DNA of 21,544 nt from Neonectria sp. B-13 (GCA_002682825.1 NOKP01000094.1:14079-35622); one strand, 5' to 3'; counted from the stretch's first letter, positions 9,006 through 18,648 are shown. Numbers and translations are program-made. The notes: generated by a model from the letters alone, not told the origin.

Positions 9006-9762
9006 TATATTGATGGGCGGTGCAAGATGCAACGTATGTACGAATCTAGCGTGATTGGAGTTCATAGTTGCATGGCGTTATAGCATTCAAAGGAGGTATT
9101 AATAGTGGTATTGTCTTCTTAGAGCGGTAGTACAGTGAAGTCCTGGATCCTATTATGAATGAAAGACTCATATTTCATTATTAACGTTGTCCTCCCATCT
9201 TGTTTAGTGTCTTGTTCCGAAACCCGGGCTTGCTTGAGACTCTGAATGTCTGTTTTAATAATCGCGGATCCAAGGAGGCATCGGAAGAGAAAATGTGCAT
9301 TGTTGTTAGGAGCATCACTTAGCGGGTAACGCGCATGATAAGTGAGTTGGTCAGACAAGTGAGTTGGTTAAAAATCCCTTAACCTCTCCTCTTTCTACCT
9401 TATCATCAATTTCTCATCTAGGGGCCAATTTGGTAGTAGATCTTCAGAGCCATAACCAAGATTCTTCTTTGATTTAGACATCCTGGGAAGTTTAATGCAT
9501 AAAGAGCATGAAAATGGAATTTTTAAATGATTGGATCTATATTGCTGTTGTTGTTGCGTGTCAAACTCGATAATACTGACCGCTGTCGCTAGACCGTGAC
9601 CATTTTCTCTTTTAGACTAGTGCAATTATTGATGAGCGTGCCGATTTCCTGATTAGGTTAGCTTAGCTTCTCTGACGAGAATGATGTAAGGCGGTAGCCT
9701 TCATTTATGGGAAACTGCACCACAGGCAAATAGGGGGCGGAGGTGTCCTCGAGGAACTGCAG
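9006..9762. other. Intergenic, repeat-bearing stretch
   Basis: It contains the HET 3' UTR and one end of the fold-back repeat family (9326-9367). The rest is AT-rich (for example around 9370-9560) with no gene-like frame. Confidence 0.5.
9326..9367 (+). repeat. Second end of the fold-back repeat family
   Basis: TAACGCGCATGATAAGTGA at 9326-9344 aligns with TAACGTACATGATAAGCGA at 3085-3103, with three differences, all transitions. The following TCAGACAAG keeps the same 9-bp spacing from ATGATAA as in the right arm of the first element. Two TGAGTTGG units then parallel the arm's tandem repeat. A matching opposite end was not found nearby, so this is a fragment or a diverged copy. Confidence 0.6.
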
Positions 9763-10629
9763 TTGAAGTTATCTAAAACTCTATCACAATCCCCAGAGCC
9801 TTCTATCTATTTTTTGCCACCACCCTTTCGCCGTGCTGACTTAGGCCTCGAGTGGCTCCGACAGTATCGTATAGAAGCAGTTACCACCGATCAAATTGTG
9901 TCATGGCTTTGTCACATTTGTCTATGGCAAATGAGGGTTGAGACCAGTGCATGCTTCGCTGGATGCAGCGTAGCGAGCGCGGTCAAGAATACGGGGCGGT
10001 AACGAATCATTGTGTTGGTGGTGGGTAGGATTGTCGGAGGTTACATAGACCGACATCCCTAATTTTTTGTAAGGCAATACGAATGTCCGGCCATCTCCCA
10101 GGGACAGCGGGTCTTGGGTCTACACTAGCAGATTACACACACATACGACATACAGCGGGATTACCCAATTATCAACGCATTGTGTAACAAACATGGTGTG
10201 AGATACAAGCTCAACCTCTGGGTTGAACTGCTACAACAGCCACTCCCTTTATTTTAACCAATAGTAGACCAATTAGTGCAAGAACAGGGCTATGGCGGAC
10301 TTTGATCGTAACCGCGCGGGTCATCAAACTTTAATCGCAAAGAGTAGTTACTAGGGTGTTTAGTCACAACCGCGCGGGCTATGAGTTAATAGTACAGTCA
10401 ATCCTAGTCCCCGATATTGCGGAGTTTCCCTTGCACTGTATCTTAATGCCCTGTTTTACATTCTCAAGATGTGACGCCAAGTGCGAAGGACTAGAGGCTT
10501 TCCCTGTCTGTTATATCGTGTCATTTCCAGGTCAGTTCATCTCTGGACTACATAAAGGATGGAAGTCCCAACCGGTGAGTTCTTATCTCAATCCGAACTA
10601 TGACACTTCCATCAACTTTACCTTCAACC
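9763..10629. other. Non-coding stretch upstream of the secreted-protein fragment
   Basis: A short open frame at 9763-10002 has a W-x-C-x2-C spacing slightly like a BED zinc finger, but this is too weak to call. The sequence AACCGCGCGGG occurs twice (near 10310 and 10368) as an isolated direct repeat. A TATA-like CATAAAGG lies at 10551-10558. Confidence 0.4.
10551..10558 (+). promoter_or_regulatory. TATA-like box before the secreted-protein fragment
   Basis: CATAAAGG lies 72 bp upstream of the ATG at 10630, in the right place for a core promoter. This supports a once-real gene start here. Confidence 0.4.
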
Positions 10630-11067
10630 ATGGCATACTTCAGACGTTCACTTCTCGCGCTTGGCGTTCTGCAACTTTGCAGTGATGCAGTCGGCTGTGT
10701 TGGTGGTGCCATTCATTTCAGAAGCGTGGAGGGAGCTGGAATGATTCGTCGTGCTGAGTCTGATTTCACTCCCATGTAAGTTCTATCCCCCAAAGCATCC
10801 CCATCTTCGAGTACTGACATATGTTTCCTAGCCCCAGTCACCTGCGGGTCCATTGGAACATGCGGATATCATGATACCCATGGGGGCGGCGCTTGGAGCG
10901 CAGAAGACAATCTACGCCAGATGCAAGTGTCTGAAGACGCCTATGTTTCCCGAGATTTCGCCAGGTTCAACCACAGAAACGGCACAATCGTCTTTATGCC
11001 CGGTGGCCTCGAATATGATGTCCCAGCATGTCCAGGACATGCTCAACACCCTGGCAGCCTTCCCTGA
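10630..11067 (+). pseudogene. Possible small secreted protein gene, frame broken after its intron
   Basis: ATG at 10630 encodes a signal-peptide-like start (basic MAYFRR, then SLLALGVLQLC). Exon 1 ends at 10775 with donor GTAAGT; the intron 10776-10831 has an ACTGAC branch and TTTCCTAG acceptor. Splicing as marked gives only 62 residues before TGA. In the frame one base away, a cysteine- and glycine-rich sequence (VTCGSIGTCGYHDTHGGG, later GTIVFMPGGLEYDVPACPG) runs to TGA at 11065-11067 and looks more protein-like. I take this as a gene with a one-base frameshift, cut off by or fused to the hAT fragment. An alternative donor (GTGCTG at 10751) would join the frames but is weak. The family is not recognised. 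Confidence 0.35.
10776..10831 (+). other. Intron in the secreted-protein fragment
   Basis: The 56-bp intron has a consensus donor (GTAAGT), branch (GTACTGACAT) and acceptor (CCTAG). The signals are strong even though the joined frame is short. Confidence 0.65.
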
Positions 11068-11740
11068 TCTACGACCCCATAATCATCCTTACAAGGTTAC
11101 CTTTGGGGAAGTAAATTGGACGGTTGCCTTGGAAGATGCAACTGCCCTCCTCCTCGATCCGTCGAAGCGAGCGCGATACCTTGAGATACACTGGAAGGAG
11201 GAATGGGCGGCGACTGCTATTAGGCACGCACGTACAATCTGGGAGGAAGAATACAAGATGGCGCCCGCCCTCGGACCTGCCAAGCCGCCGAGCGAAGCAT
11301 CTAGCTCGCAGCAAGGACAGCCAAACGAGCTTGATTGGCTTCTGGACGAGATGATGGTCGCTGAGGACATAACCAGGGACGTAGATGACTTCGACAACTT
11401 TATCCGCACCCAGCCGATAAAGATTGAAGGCTCTCCTCTTATCTGGTGGTGTCAGAGGGATCAGATTCGGACATATCCGCGTCTCAGTCGCATGGCTATC
11501 GATATACTATCTGTCCCCCCTGGTTCTGCTGATCCCAAGTCGGCGTTTAGTGGAGGGAGAGGTACTTTATCATGGGATCGCGAAAGGATGTCATGTGCTA
11601 ATTTGGAGAAGGTTGAATATATCGGCAACTGGCTGCGTGAAGGACTCATTATACCATCATCACGTGGTGGTAGAGGGCTTGTCTTGGACGGCGAAATAAA
11701 CGGTAGTATTCGGGTTGATTCAGATGATGATCTAGATTAG
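10871..11740 (+). pseudogene. hAT-family transposase, C-terminal fragment
   Basis: The open frame ends at TAG 11738-11740. Its second half is typical of hAT (Ac-like) transposases: ATALLLDPSKRARYLEIHW, then a charged linker, then WWCQRDQIRTYPRLSRMAIDIL, the dimerisation-domain hallmark VPPGSADPKSAFSGGR, and LSWDRERMSCANLEKVEYI near the end. In intact hAT proteins this C-terminal domain (Dimer_Tnp_hAT type) assembles the transposase. The N-terminal BED zinc finger and the DDE core are missing, so it cannot be active. The first ~60 residues of the frame overlap the secreted-protein fragment in another frame and are probably not hAT; similarity starts near 11090. A domesticated short protein is possible but has no support here. 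Confidence 0.75.
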
Positions 11741-11908
11741 AATCGATTGAAATATTGCCCTTTAAGCCATGTATCTAGTGTTATATCATCTCTGCTAAAG
11801 CTGCTAAAGCTGCCAGCCTGATATCATCTCTGGTATCCTGCTAAGCTGATATCAGGATAATTTATCATATCAGATATGATATCAGGATAGGCAAGTATGT
11901 TGCCACTG
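11741..11908. repeat. Repeat-rich DNA after the hAT frame, possible hAT 3' end
   Basis: It contains two copies of ATATCATCTCTG (11783 and 11821), two of TGATATCAGGATA (11847 and 11877), a GCTAAAGCT doublet near 11795, and palindromic TGATATCA cores. hAT elements carry short subterminal repeats bound by the transposase and end in CACTG. A CACTG lies at 11904-11908. No matching CAGTG end was found upstream, so the boundary is a guess. Confidence 0.4.
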
Positions 11909-12540
11909 TGATGGGGAATCTGCGAATCTCATTCCACAGTGCCCGAGCGTATGGCAACTAAGACAGCCTCAATCATAAATATTCCACAGAGGTAGAGGCT
12001 AGGCCTGACATGCCCCGATACCCTGAGGCCACTAACGGCATGCCTCGTGCGAGTGAGGATTACAGCAAGTGCCGAGGCATCTAGTGCGCCCGCTCGAGTC
12101 TCTGAGCGACGAACGCAGGCCATCGACTCGGTTCATTTGAATATATTTGAGTAGCAAAGCCAGAGATGCTGGGCGTCGCAAAGATACCCGCAGGATCGGT
12201 ATGTATTGCTCCATGAACGCAGTTACAGCGTCCTGCGCCATCCTCTCTCGCATCCTGCCCCAACAAGCCAAACTTAATCCAGCCAAGCGGCCGTTCCTAT
12301 GTGGGTAAAAGACTGTTGCCCCGCTGGTGAATCTGGAAATTTTCTTTCAGCTTTGCGCCGCACTAGATAAGCATCTCAAGATTGTCGGTCTGATTGAGAT
12401 TAATATGGCCACAGGCCAGTTCAGGAGAATCGAATCATCAAGACGACCAGGCCCAGATTTCCCGTCATTGAACGATTGTTCCCTGCCTCGAGCTCGTATT
12501 CCAGCACTGGACGCGATAATTTCGTGCTCTACCTATCTTT
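11909..12540. other. Intergenic stretch, no gene seen
   Basis: Short open frames on both strands overlap one another and show no domain, no introns and no gene-like composition. No repeat stands out. Confidence 0.4.
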
Positions 12541-13197
12541 CTAACAACCTATTTCAACTTCATAATCCCGATCCCTACTGTACGTAGACCGCCTTCTTCC
12601 GTCAGCTTCCTCCGCCTTATTCCCCGATGATAGACCAGCCTCTCCCTTCTTCACTGACGATAAATCTCTAACGGTTTCGCTTGTTCCTTCGCTAGGAGAG
12701 GTTGCAGCTGGCGCAGATGATGCTGTTACTCCGGACATGCCCCATACTGCGATTGTCAGCTTCTGGAACTCAGTTCTCTCGGAGCTTGACTCACCTTGGC
12801 TTCCCAAATTCGTCGCAACCTTGGCGAATATAATGACCGACATGAAGGGGGAGATGCATTTGTTGATCAAATATCCCAGGGTAAGTTTGTGTGCTCGCTT
12901 CCTCAACTCGGTCTCAAGGAGTATAGAGGCAAAGAACCACAAAGAGGGGAGTTGGCCAATGATTAACATTGGCATCAGCTTCATAATGCTCACTTGGTGA
13001 ACAAGACTCTGGATGAAAAGCACCGTGTTGAGAACGCGGTAGTAGACCATACTGAGTCGGACGACTTCAACGGTAGCTGCAATGCGGGTAATCATAATCA
13101 TCCTCTCCCCCGCGAGGTAGAAATAGTTGTTAAAGTAGGCACTTAGAGTTCATTGGCTACCTTTCCATGTTCCGTTTGGCTGAGACGACGTTGTCAT
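12541..13197 (-). pseudogene. Fungal membrane protein, uncertain start or early stop
   Basis: ATG at 13197 opens a frame (MTTSSQPNGTWK) that meets TGA at 13150-13152 after 15 codons, then runs open in the same frame to TAG at 12541. The body is hydrophobic, with likely membrane segments around VLNTVLFIQSLV, LMPMLIIGQL, LWFFASILL and ISPFMSVIIFAKV, then a ~90-residue polar, serine-rich tail. Either the TGA is a nonsense change, or an 84-bp intron (13162 down to 13079, GTAGCC to TTGCAG) removes it in frame; its donor and branch are weak. A third option is a later start at 13101. The family is not recognised. The plus strand is also open over part of this region, but only briefly. Confidence 0.35.
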
Positions 13198-13576
13198 TGC
13201 GCAAGGCTGTGTGGCTGAAGCGCGCCAAACTTTGATTGAACACTGACCGCCTTCGCTCAATTGTGTCTGGACTCTCCACCTCGCTTGAACTACCGCGCCA
13301 CGCACATGCCACCTGCGACGCCACACTTAGGTAGGCAGCCCTTCAGCCTTGCCTCGCTCACGGATCAACGTCAATCTCGACTTCGCTTCACCTCACCCTC
13401 ACCATCACTTTCGCTGTCCCTTGTTCGCCGTCCCTCCTTTCGCCTTTTGCCGCCCGCATTTCTCCTCCCGCCTCGAACCTCCCGCCTCGAACCTCCCGCC
13501 TTTCTCTTCACACCTTTTTCTTCCCGTTAACCCCACGAAGCGTCGTCCACCAGCCAAGCCAGTCCACCCGCCCACC
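13198..13576 (+). other. Upstream region of the TFIIE-beta copy
   Basis: From about 13390 to 13530 the sequence is strongly CT-rich on the plus strand, as is usual for fungal promoters and 5' UTRs just before a start codon. A doubled CCCGCCTCGAACCT lies near 13470-13500. The start of the opposite-strand membrane gene is at 13197, so the two would share this region divergently. Confidence 0.5.
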
Positions 13577-14520
13577 ATGTCTTCGTATCTGGATAAGCAG
13601 GCCAACTCCTTCAAGGGGAACCTCGCCTCCGCCGCAGCAAAGCTCTCCAATCCGACCTCTACCAAGGCCGTAACTACCAAGGCCGCGTCCCTTGCAGTGC
13701 CCTCGCTCGCGCCGCCTTCGCCCTCCCCCTCCGCCGCCTTCCCCCTCCGCCGCCTTCCGATCCGAACACCCCGAGCGTCAAGCGCAAGCGCGATGCCGTG
13801 CCCGACGTGCCCTACTCCCAGCCGCAGCTCACGGGCTATGGCGCCGAGGTCAAGACACAGATGACCTTTGCCGTCGAGTACCTCAAGAAGAAGGGCGAGG
13901 ACAAGACCATCACCGAGATCATCGATCATCTGAGTCTACGCGGCTATGCCGAGGAGCATAAGCGCGAGCTGGCCGACGGCCTTCGGGGCCACCTACGTAT
14001 CGACTGGAGACCCGACGGCGGCCTCAGCGAGCAGATATGGGAGACGGGCATGTACTCGCACCGCCCGATCATCCCGGGCGTCAAGGACGCTACTTCGCTG
14101 CTAGCTCACTTGCAGCGCAAGACGGATGCCTCGGGTGTTTCTGTCAAGGACCTCAAGGACGGTTGGCCTGACTGCGAGGACACGCTCTCGTCGCTTGAGC
14201 GCCAGCACAAGATCCTCGTCGTGCGCACCAAGAAGGACAACCTGCCACGCTGCGTCTAGATCGACGACGCCTCGCTACACTACAGCGTCCAGCCCGAGTT
14301 TCACGTTATGTGGCACCGCGTGCCCCTGCCCAGTACCGACGACATGCACCGCAAGCTAGTCAGCGTGGGGCAGAAGCCGACGAGCGAGGACCCGCGCAAG
14401 AACGCCAACCTGGGCACGAAGCCCAAGACCCAGCGGAAGCGCGCGGGCAAGCGCGGCGGCAAGGCGACCAACGTTCACATGGCGCACCTCATGCAAGACT
14501 ACAGTGGCATGAGGCGGTGA
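13577..14520 (+). pseudogene. Transcription initiation factor IIE beta subunit (Tfa2-like), broken copy
   Basis: ATG at 13577 (context CCCACCATGT) starts MSSYLDKQANSFKGNLASAA, the usual N-terminus of filamentous-fungal TFIIE beta. TFIIE beta binds promoter DNA by winged helices and recruits TFIIH in the RNA polymerase II pre-initiation complex. The frame is lost in a proline-rich tract at 13711-13758. The conserved frame resumes as VKRKRDAVPDVPYSQPQ, TGYGAEVKTQ and the first winged helix (FAVEYLKKKGEDKTITEIIDHL), then HRPIIPGVKDAT, QRKTDASGVSVKDLKDGWPD and VVRTKKDN. TAG at 14257-14259 stands where the family has Trp. The same frame continues with VQPEFHVMWHRVP, a Lys/Arg-rich stretch and GGKATNVHMAHLMQDYS to TGA at 14518-14520. 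Homology is strong, so this is a nearly complete copy disabled by two lesions, or an assembly with errors. Confidence 0.85.
13727..13758 (+). repeat. 16-bp perfect tandem duplication at the TFIIE-beta frameshift
   Basis: CCCTCCGCCGCCTTCC occurs twice without gap (13727-13742, 13743-13758), and a diverged third copy precedes it. It lies exactly where the N-terminal frame must change by two bases to reach the conserved frame. One 16-bp copy alone does not restore the frame; loss of 32 or 38 bp from the tract would. Confidence 0.75.
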
Positions 14521-16414
14521 GGGCTCATCATGATCTCTTTGAGAGGGACACGGGTGAAAGGATGACGAAGAGTGGTGCGATTTGCTTTCTCGGTCTACAA
14601 GGGACTCGGGGCGTTGGGCGGTCGGACATACGGATTCTGCTTTTTTTTCTTCCATGGCATGGGGAGACGGGGTTGTCTCCCGGCGTTAACGGAGGGTAGG
14701 TTGGTTTTCATTTGAGCCAAAAGCAAAGGGCATGGTGATTAGCATGAGGCGGCAACGGTAGACGAAGAGACGTGAGCCTAGCGTCGGTATAAGTTTCGAT
14801 CAGCGGTTATGCTCCTACAAAATAGCGTATCCTCTCGCCACCTTCTCTGTGCCTCTCTCCCGTCTTGCAACCCATCGGGCGACGCAAAGCAAGCCTTGCC
14901 GATCATGTGAGGCAATTCCGGGGGTGTTCCGCTCCGACTCGGCTGGGGAGACGGACGACTGGCCGGTCCGTGATGTTTAGGCAATTGTTGCACACCTACT
15001 TCATAGACCATGGAAGTTGTTGCGTCTAGAACACTGCGGCCCGGCACATGCGAGCAGGGGCGCTATTCCACGTACGAAACATGGCTTGCGGGCATTCCCA
15101 TAATAGTTATTGTTTCCGATTTGGGTCTAAATGTCTTGCCTTTTTCAAAAAGAAGCAGGCTCTCATTGGCCAGCGGGTGGTCGCTCACCGAGGACTACCA
15201 CAGGATAGGCTAATAATGACGACAGTCGATCGTCATTGTTACTCAAAACCACGACCCTGGATACGATAGGACGGGTTGCTCCGCGCGAGTCGAGGCAAGC
15301 AAGGGGCTGTCAACGCTGTTACTCACATCTTCAGGGCTATAGCGGCACAATGCATGATGGCCTGCTAGCGCTTATGAGGGACCTACCTCCCGGGCTGCAA
15401 CTAGAGATTTATATCACTCCATCGAGGACGTCCCGATGGGCTTTGACCAACGAGATGGATGATGGCTTAGATGGCGACGTGAGCAAACGGTGACACAGAA
15501 CGATCCAAACAGAGGCAGTGACGAGTCACTTGACTCAGATCGGTAGATGCTGCTTTATCTCACTGACTGCTGCGTACTCAAGCCCGGGTCGATCGCCAAA
15601 CGAGAGGATCGTAATGTGAGGACTGGCACGTCACCTTTGCAGTGTGCCGTGGTGGCAGAATACGACGTCGTAGGCCTCACCGGTCAACTCAAGAGCGCCA
15701 GAGGCGTACCTAATAATGACCGGGTTTATAGGCTGAGCGGAGCTTGCGCGTCTTAGGCGGTCGAGATGGCCAAAAAAGAAACCCAGATATCTAGGGCGGG
15801 CTGAACTGGTGGCCGTCATGGGCGGTTTCTGTCCGGCAAATGCGGGACGAGGGTTGAAAGTTGACAAATCATGAAATCGTTCCCCGTGGACATGCCGACG
15901 AATTCCTACCTGGTGACGTGGTATGCAGTATACAAGTGTTCAGTGACCCCAAAAGTCAAAATGGCGGTCTCATCGGATGGTAGTACGCGGGAGAATGACG
16001 CTGGTGGTGGTGAACATCAGAGACTTGGAGCTATTCGTACATTACCAAGACTACCTCTGTAAGTAGTCATGTGCTGCTACTGCGGCCGGCCGGCAGTTGA
16101 TCACGGGGTGGCAAGATGCAGTCGGAAGGGAGGAATAGAGGGCTGCGGAGAACGATGGTGCATGCACTGGAAGATGAGCCCCATCTGCCTGGGGTATTTT
16201 GGTGGTTGTGTGCTTGCGTCCTGGGCTTCTAACTACTTGGCCCCTGGGCTAGGCCGTAGAGTGGGGAGGTGTTGGTGATAGACTGACCAAGCTGCAGCCT
16301 ATGAAGACGGAGCACTTAATGCATAGCATGTCGTAAAACGAACTGGAGGTCAAGGCGGCCACGAGGTATCAAGAAAGAGGCGCAGAAACGCGCGATCTAC
16401 GGAGGATGGACGGA

Positions 16415-16444
16415 GGACTAGGACTGGGACTAGGACTGGGACTG
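16415..16444 (+). repeat. (GGACTR)5 short tandem repeat
   Basis: Five hexamers GGACTA/GGACTG run in a row. It is part of the purine-rich tract and has no coding support. Confidence 0.8.
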
Positions 16445-16992
16445 AAAGGATGCCCCCGATGTGGCGTCAGGGATACAGCTGTGGTGAGCTGGTCCTGAGG
16501 TTTTTTTATTAGACGAGATGAGAAGGAACCGTTGGAATTGTGGCAGTTGTGGAACACACGACGTTCGCTGTGGGTTCGACGTCACTGACAGTAATTCGAT
16601 TTCGGCCGAGGGAAATGGAAATGTCGGTAGGTTAGTCCTTGCGACTCACAACTCGACAGGAAGTGGCGTCAGTTGCTGGGGCCCGGTGAGTAAAAAAGCA
16701 ATATCGAGGCAACCACTTGAACATGAAAAAGAAGCAAGGGCTGATCTGAAAGAGCAACTTTTTTTTTTGGGAAAAGGCGGAGAGGGGCCGATCTAGACGG
16801 TCCGGAGCGTCTGGAGGGGCGGCGGCGGGGCGGGTTACTTAGAGGGTGCTGGAGGATCGAGGTTGGAGGAAGTGCGGATGGATGCAAGCAGATTTGGCTT
16901 TGGGACAGCCTAGGGCATGTGAGATGGGATTGGGGGGGAAGAGGAGGCATGTCTGCATGATGAGCGGTGAAGAGTGGAGGATTTCCTGGGAG

Positions 16993-17010
16993 TCTTGGTC
17001 TTGGTCTTGG
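16993..17010 (+). repeat. (TCTTGG)3 short tandem repeat
   Basis: Three perfect TCTTGG units are followed by a doubled GGGTTGAGT near 17018-17035. This is simple-sequence DNA. Confidence 0.8.
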
Positions 17011-18399
17011 GAGGGGTGGGTTGAGTGGGTTGAGTGAGGGTCTGATGGGAGGGACGAGATTGATGAGATGAGATTGGATTTGTGAGATCTAATTAGACGT
17101 GGGATGGGATGGACAGATGCAATGTAACGGTGTGATTGTAGACGGGAAGGGACGGGGTACCTGGGCACCAGGCGGCAAGAGCTCAGAGCACGGACAGGCT
17201 TTTTCTCTCTTTCATTTTACAGTGGAGGGAGGGGGAGGGTGTCGTCTGTCGGAGCTTACCTAAGGTACCTACGGTGTGCGCAATACAATGTAATTACCCC
17301 TGTAACACTCGCCAAGACCTGTCCTACATAGGTAGTACACCACTGTACCCAGCAGACGGGAGCTAGCCTTTATCCACTGCCAACAAGTCCCAGAGGCAAG
17401 TTTGGCTACCTTCCATACTTTCCTTCCACTACATGGCCTTAAGCTTCCGGCTTACCACGTACCTGAGGGCTAGGTGCTGCCTGCGACTGTAATAGCCCGC
17501 AATCTCGGCATGCGGGTCGTCCTACTAGCTGCCGGCGTTGTCGGCCCGTGTGGAATCAGTGGTCGATCGGTGATCGGGGCGCTGGCCAGTGTTCAGTCGG
17601 CCACCAATTACGTGGGAAGCGCGAAACCCGCCGTGGCTGCTCAACGTTGGACGCTAAATTTAGGTGTACCAAGTACCGTGTAACGGCATTGGCGTTATTT
17701 GCCTCTCCCGCCTTCTGCCTTGCCTTTTGCCTTGTCTGGCATGCCGCTTCGGCTGCAAGGTCTTGACCAGTAAAGCGAGCCGGAGGCCTTGACCGGCACA
17801 GACACCGTACAAAGCCTTGGGTCCCGACCTGGGTCCCGACAGCCCTGGGAGAAGGTCGTTGCACCTCGCCCTCACCTGCTGCAGAACGATGACGAACCCA
17901 CAGCTGGATGTTACAGCCCTGCCTAAGGTACGAAACATACGAGCCAGCCCCAATCAACCTGCGACTGTCCTCTTGCTTGCCCTTCGATCTCCAGCTGCTG
18001 AACTGTATCCCTAACCTGGCTAGAGGGGTTAGATAATCAGGCGATGGATTCAGACCCAGACCGCGACAGATGCACTGAAGGCTTAGCCGATGCGCCGCTA
18101 AACCTTCCATCATTTCAGCCAGCCATGTTCCTCGCAGCTGGGCGAGACGACGTCAGCGGCACTTGGCGGCTGAGAAACCCACGCAGCCAATCGGGGCTGC
18201 AGGAGCATCCCTTCCAAAGGGAAGCCCATTTTACGCCTGTGACCCAGTAAGCTCGCATCACGAACTAGTATCCCGGCACCCACTGGCAGTCACTGGCGTG
18301 GGCGGTGGTACCGTTGACGGGGGCTCACGGTTCCCAGTCACCGCGACGTTGTGTTGATTGTAGACGGAGTATTCGTCGCCGAGAGCTTCGAGACCATCC

Positions 18400-18648
18400 A
18401 AGATGCCGTACCTCATAGCCCTTCATCTGATTAGTATCCACCACTGCTCGGTATGCTGCAAAGCCCGTCTTGGTTGCTGGCTTGTCTACCCCGCCGATAA
18501 CGACGGGCCGAGCGACGGATTTGACGCCATCAGCAGCCACAACGAGATCCGCGATGAATTCTCTCCCGTCCTGAGTTTTAACTGATGGCACCTTCTCGTC
18601 GTATTCAACGACCCTACTATTGGTAAGTATTTTCACGCCAACCTGGCT
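18400..18648 (-). pseudogene. FAD-dependent monooxygenase fragment
   Basis: On the minus strand about 75 residues read GVKILTNSRVVEYDEK, then DGREFIADLVVAADGVKSVAR, then TGFAAYRAVVDTNQMK. The block DG-x-ADLVVAADGVKS is the second FAD/NAD(P)H-contacting motif (DG motif) of class A flavoprotein monooxygenases of the salicylate-hydroxylase type, which hydroxylate aromatic or polyketide substrates. The N-terminal GxGxxG dinucleotide-binding motif, the GD motif and the rest (over 300 residues) are absent: upstream the frame meets a stop within 20 codons, and downstream similarity fades by ~18400. It is a relic, too short to be functional. Confidence 0.7.

Larger units (their letters stand above)
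14521..18399. other. Long stretch without a supportable gene
   Basis: Just after 14520 lies the 3' UTR of the TFIIE-beta copy. Beyond it are many short open frames on both strands, none with a recognisable domain, plausible introns or consistent composition. From ~16380 to ~17240 the plus strand is purine-rich (G/A) with short tandem repeats; the minus strand is then CT-rich, like a fungal promoter or leader, but no minus-strand gene follows convincingly. The longest frame (17556-18113, minus) is proline/arginine-rich and not recognised. TACCTAAGGTACCTAC-like sequence near 17258-17275 resembles dispersed motifs common in ascomycete intergenic DNA. Confidence 0.5.

Noticed and set aside
9763..10002. 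Possible BED zinc finger (hAT N-terminus) with W-x-C-x2-C
   Set aside because: Only the W-C-C spacing fits and the second half of a BED finger is not clear; 1 kb of unrelated sequence separates it from the hAT C-terminus.
10015..10238. Possible solo LTR (TGTTGG to ACAACA)
   Set aside because: The ends fit TG..CA, but the flanking 5-mers (CATTG and GCCAC) do not match as a target duplication and no second copy is in the window.
10853..11067. N-terminal part of the hAT frame taken as transposase
   Set aside because: It starts at TTG and shows no hAT similarity; a different frame here looks more like protein, so only sequence from ~11090 is credited to hAT.
12737..13000. Plus-strand frame opposite the membrane protein, ending at a GTAAGT-like donor
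   Set aside because: It is short, no downstream exon was found in frame, and the minus strand shows a longer frame with membrane-protein character.
17556..18113. Minus-strand frame of 185 codons starting ATG-ATG
   Set aside because: Arg/Pro/Gln-rich, no recognisable motif, overlapped by other frames, no supporting introns or promoter.
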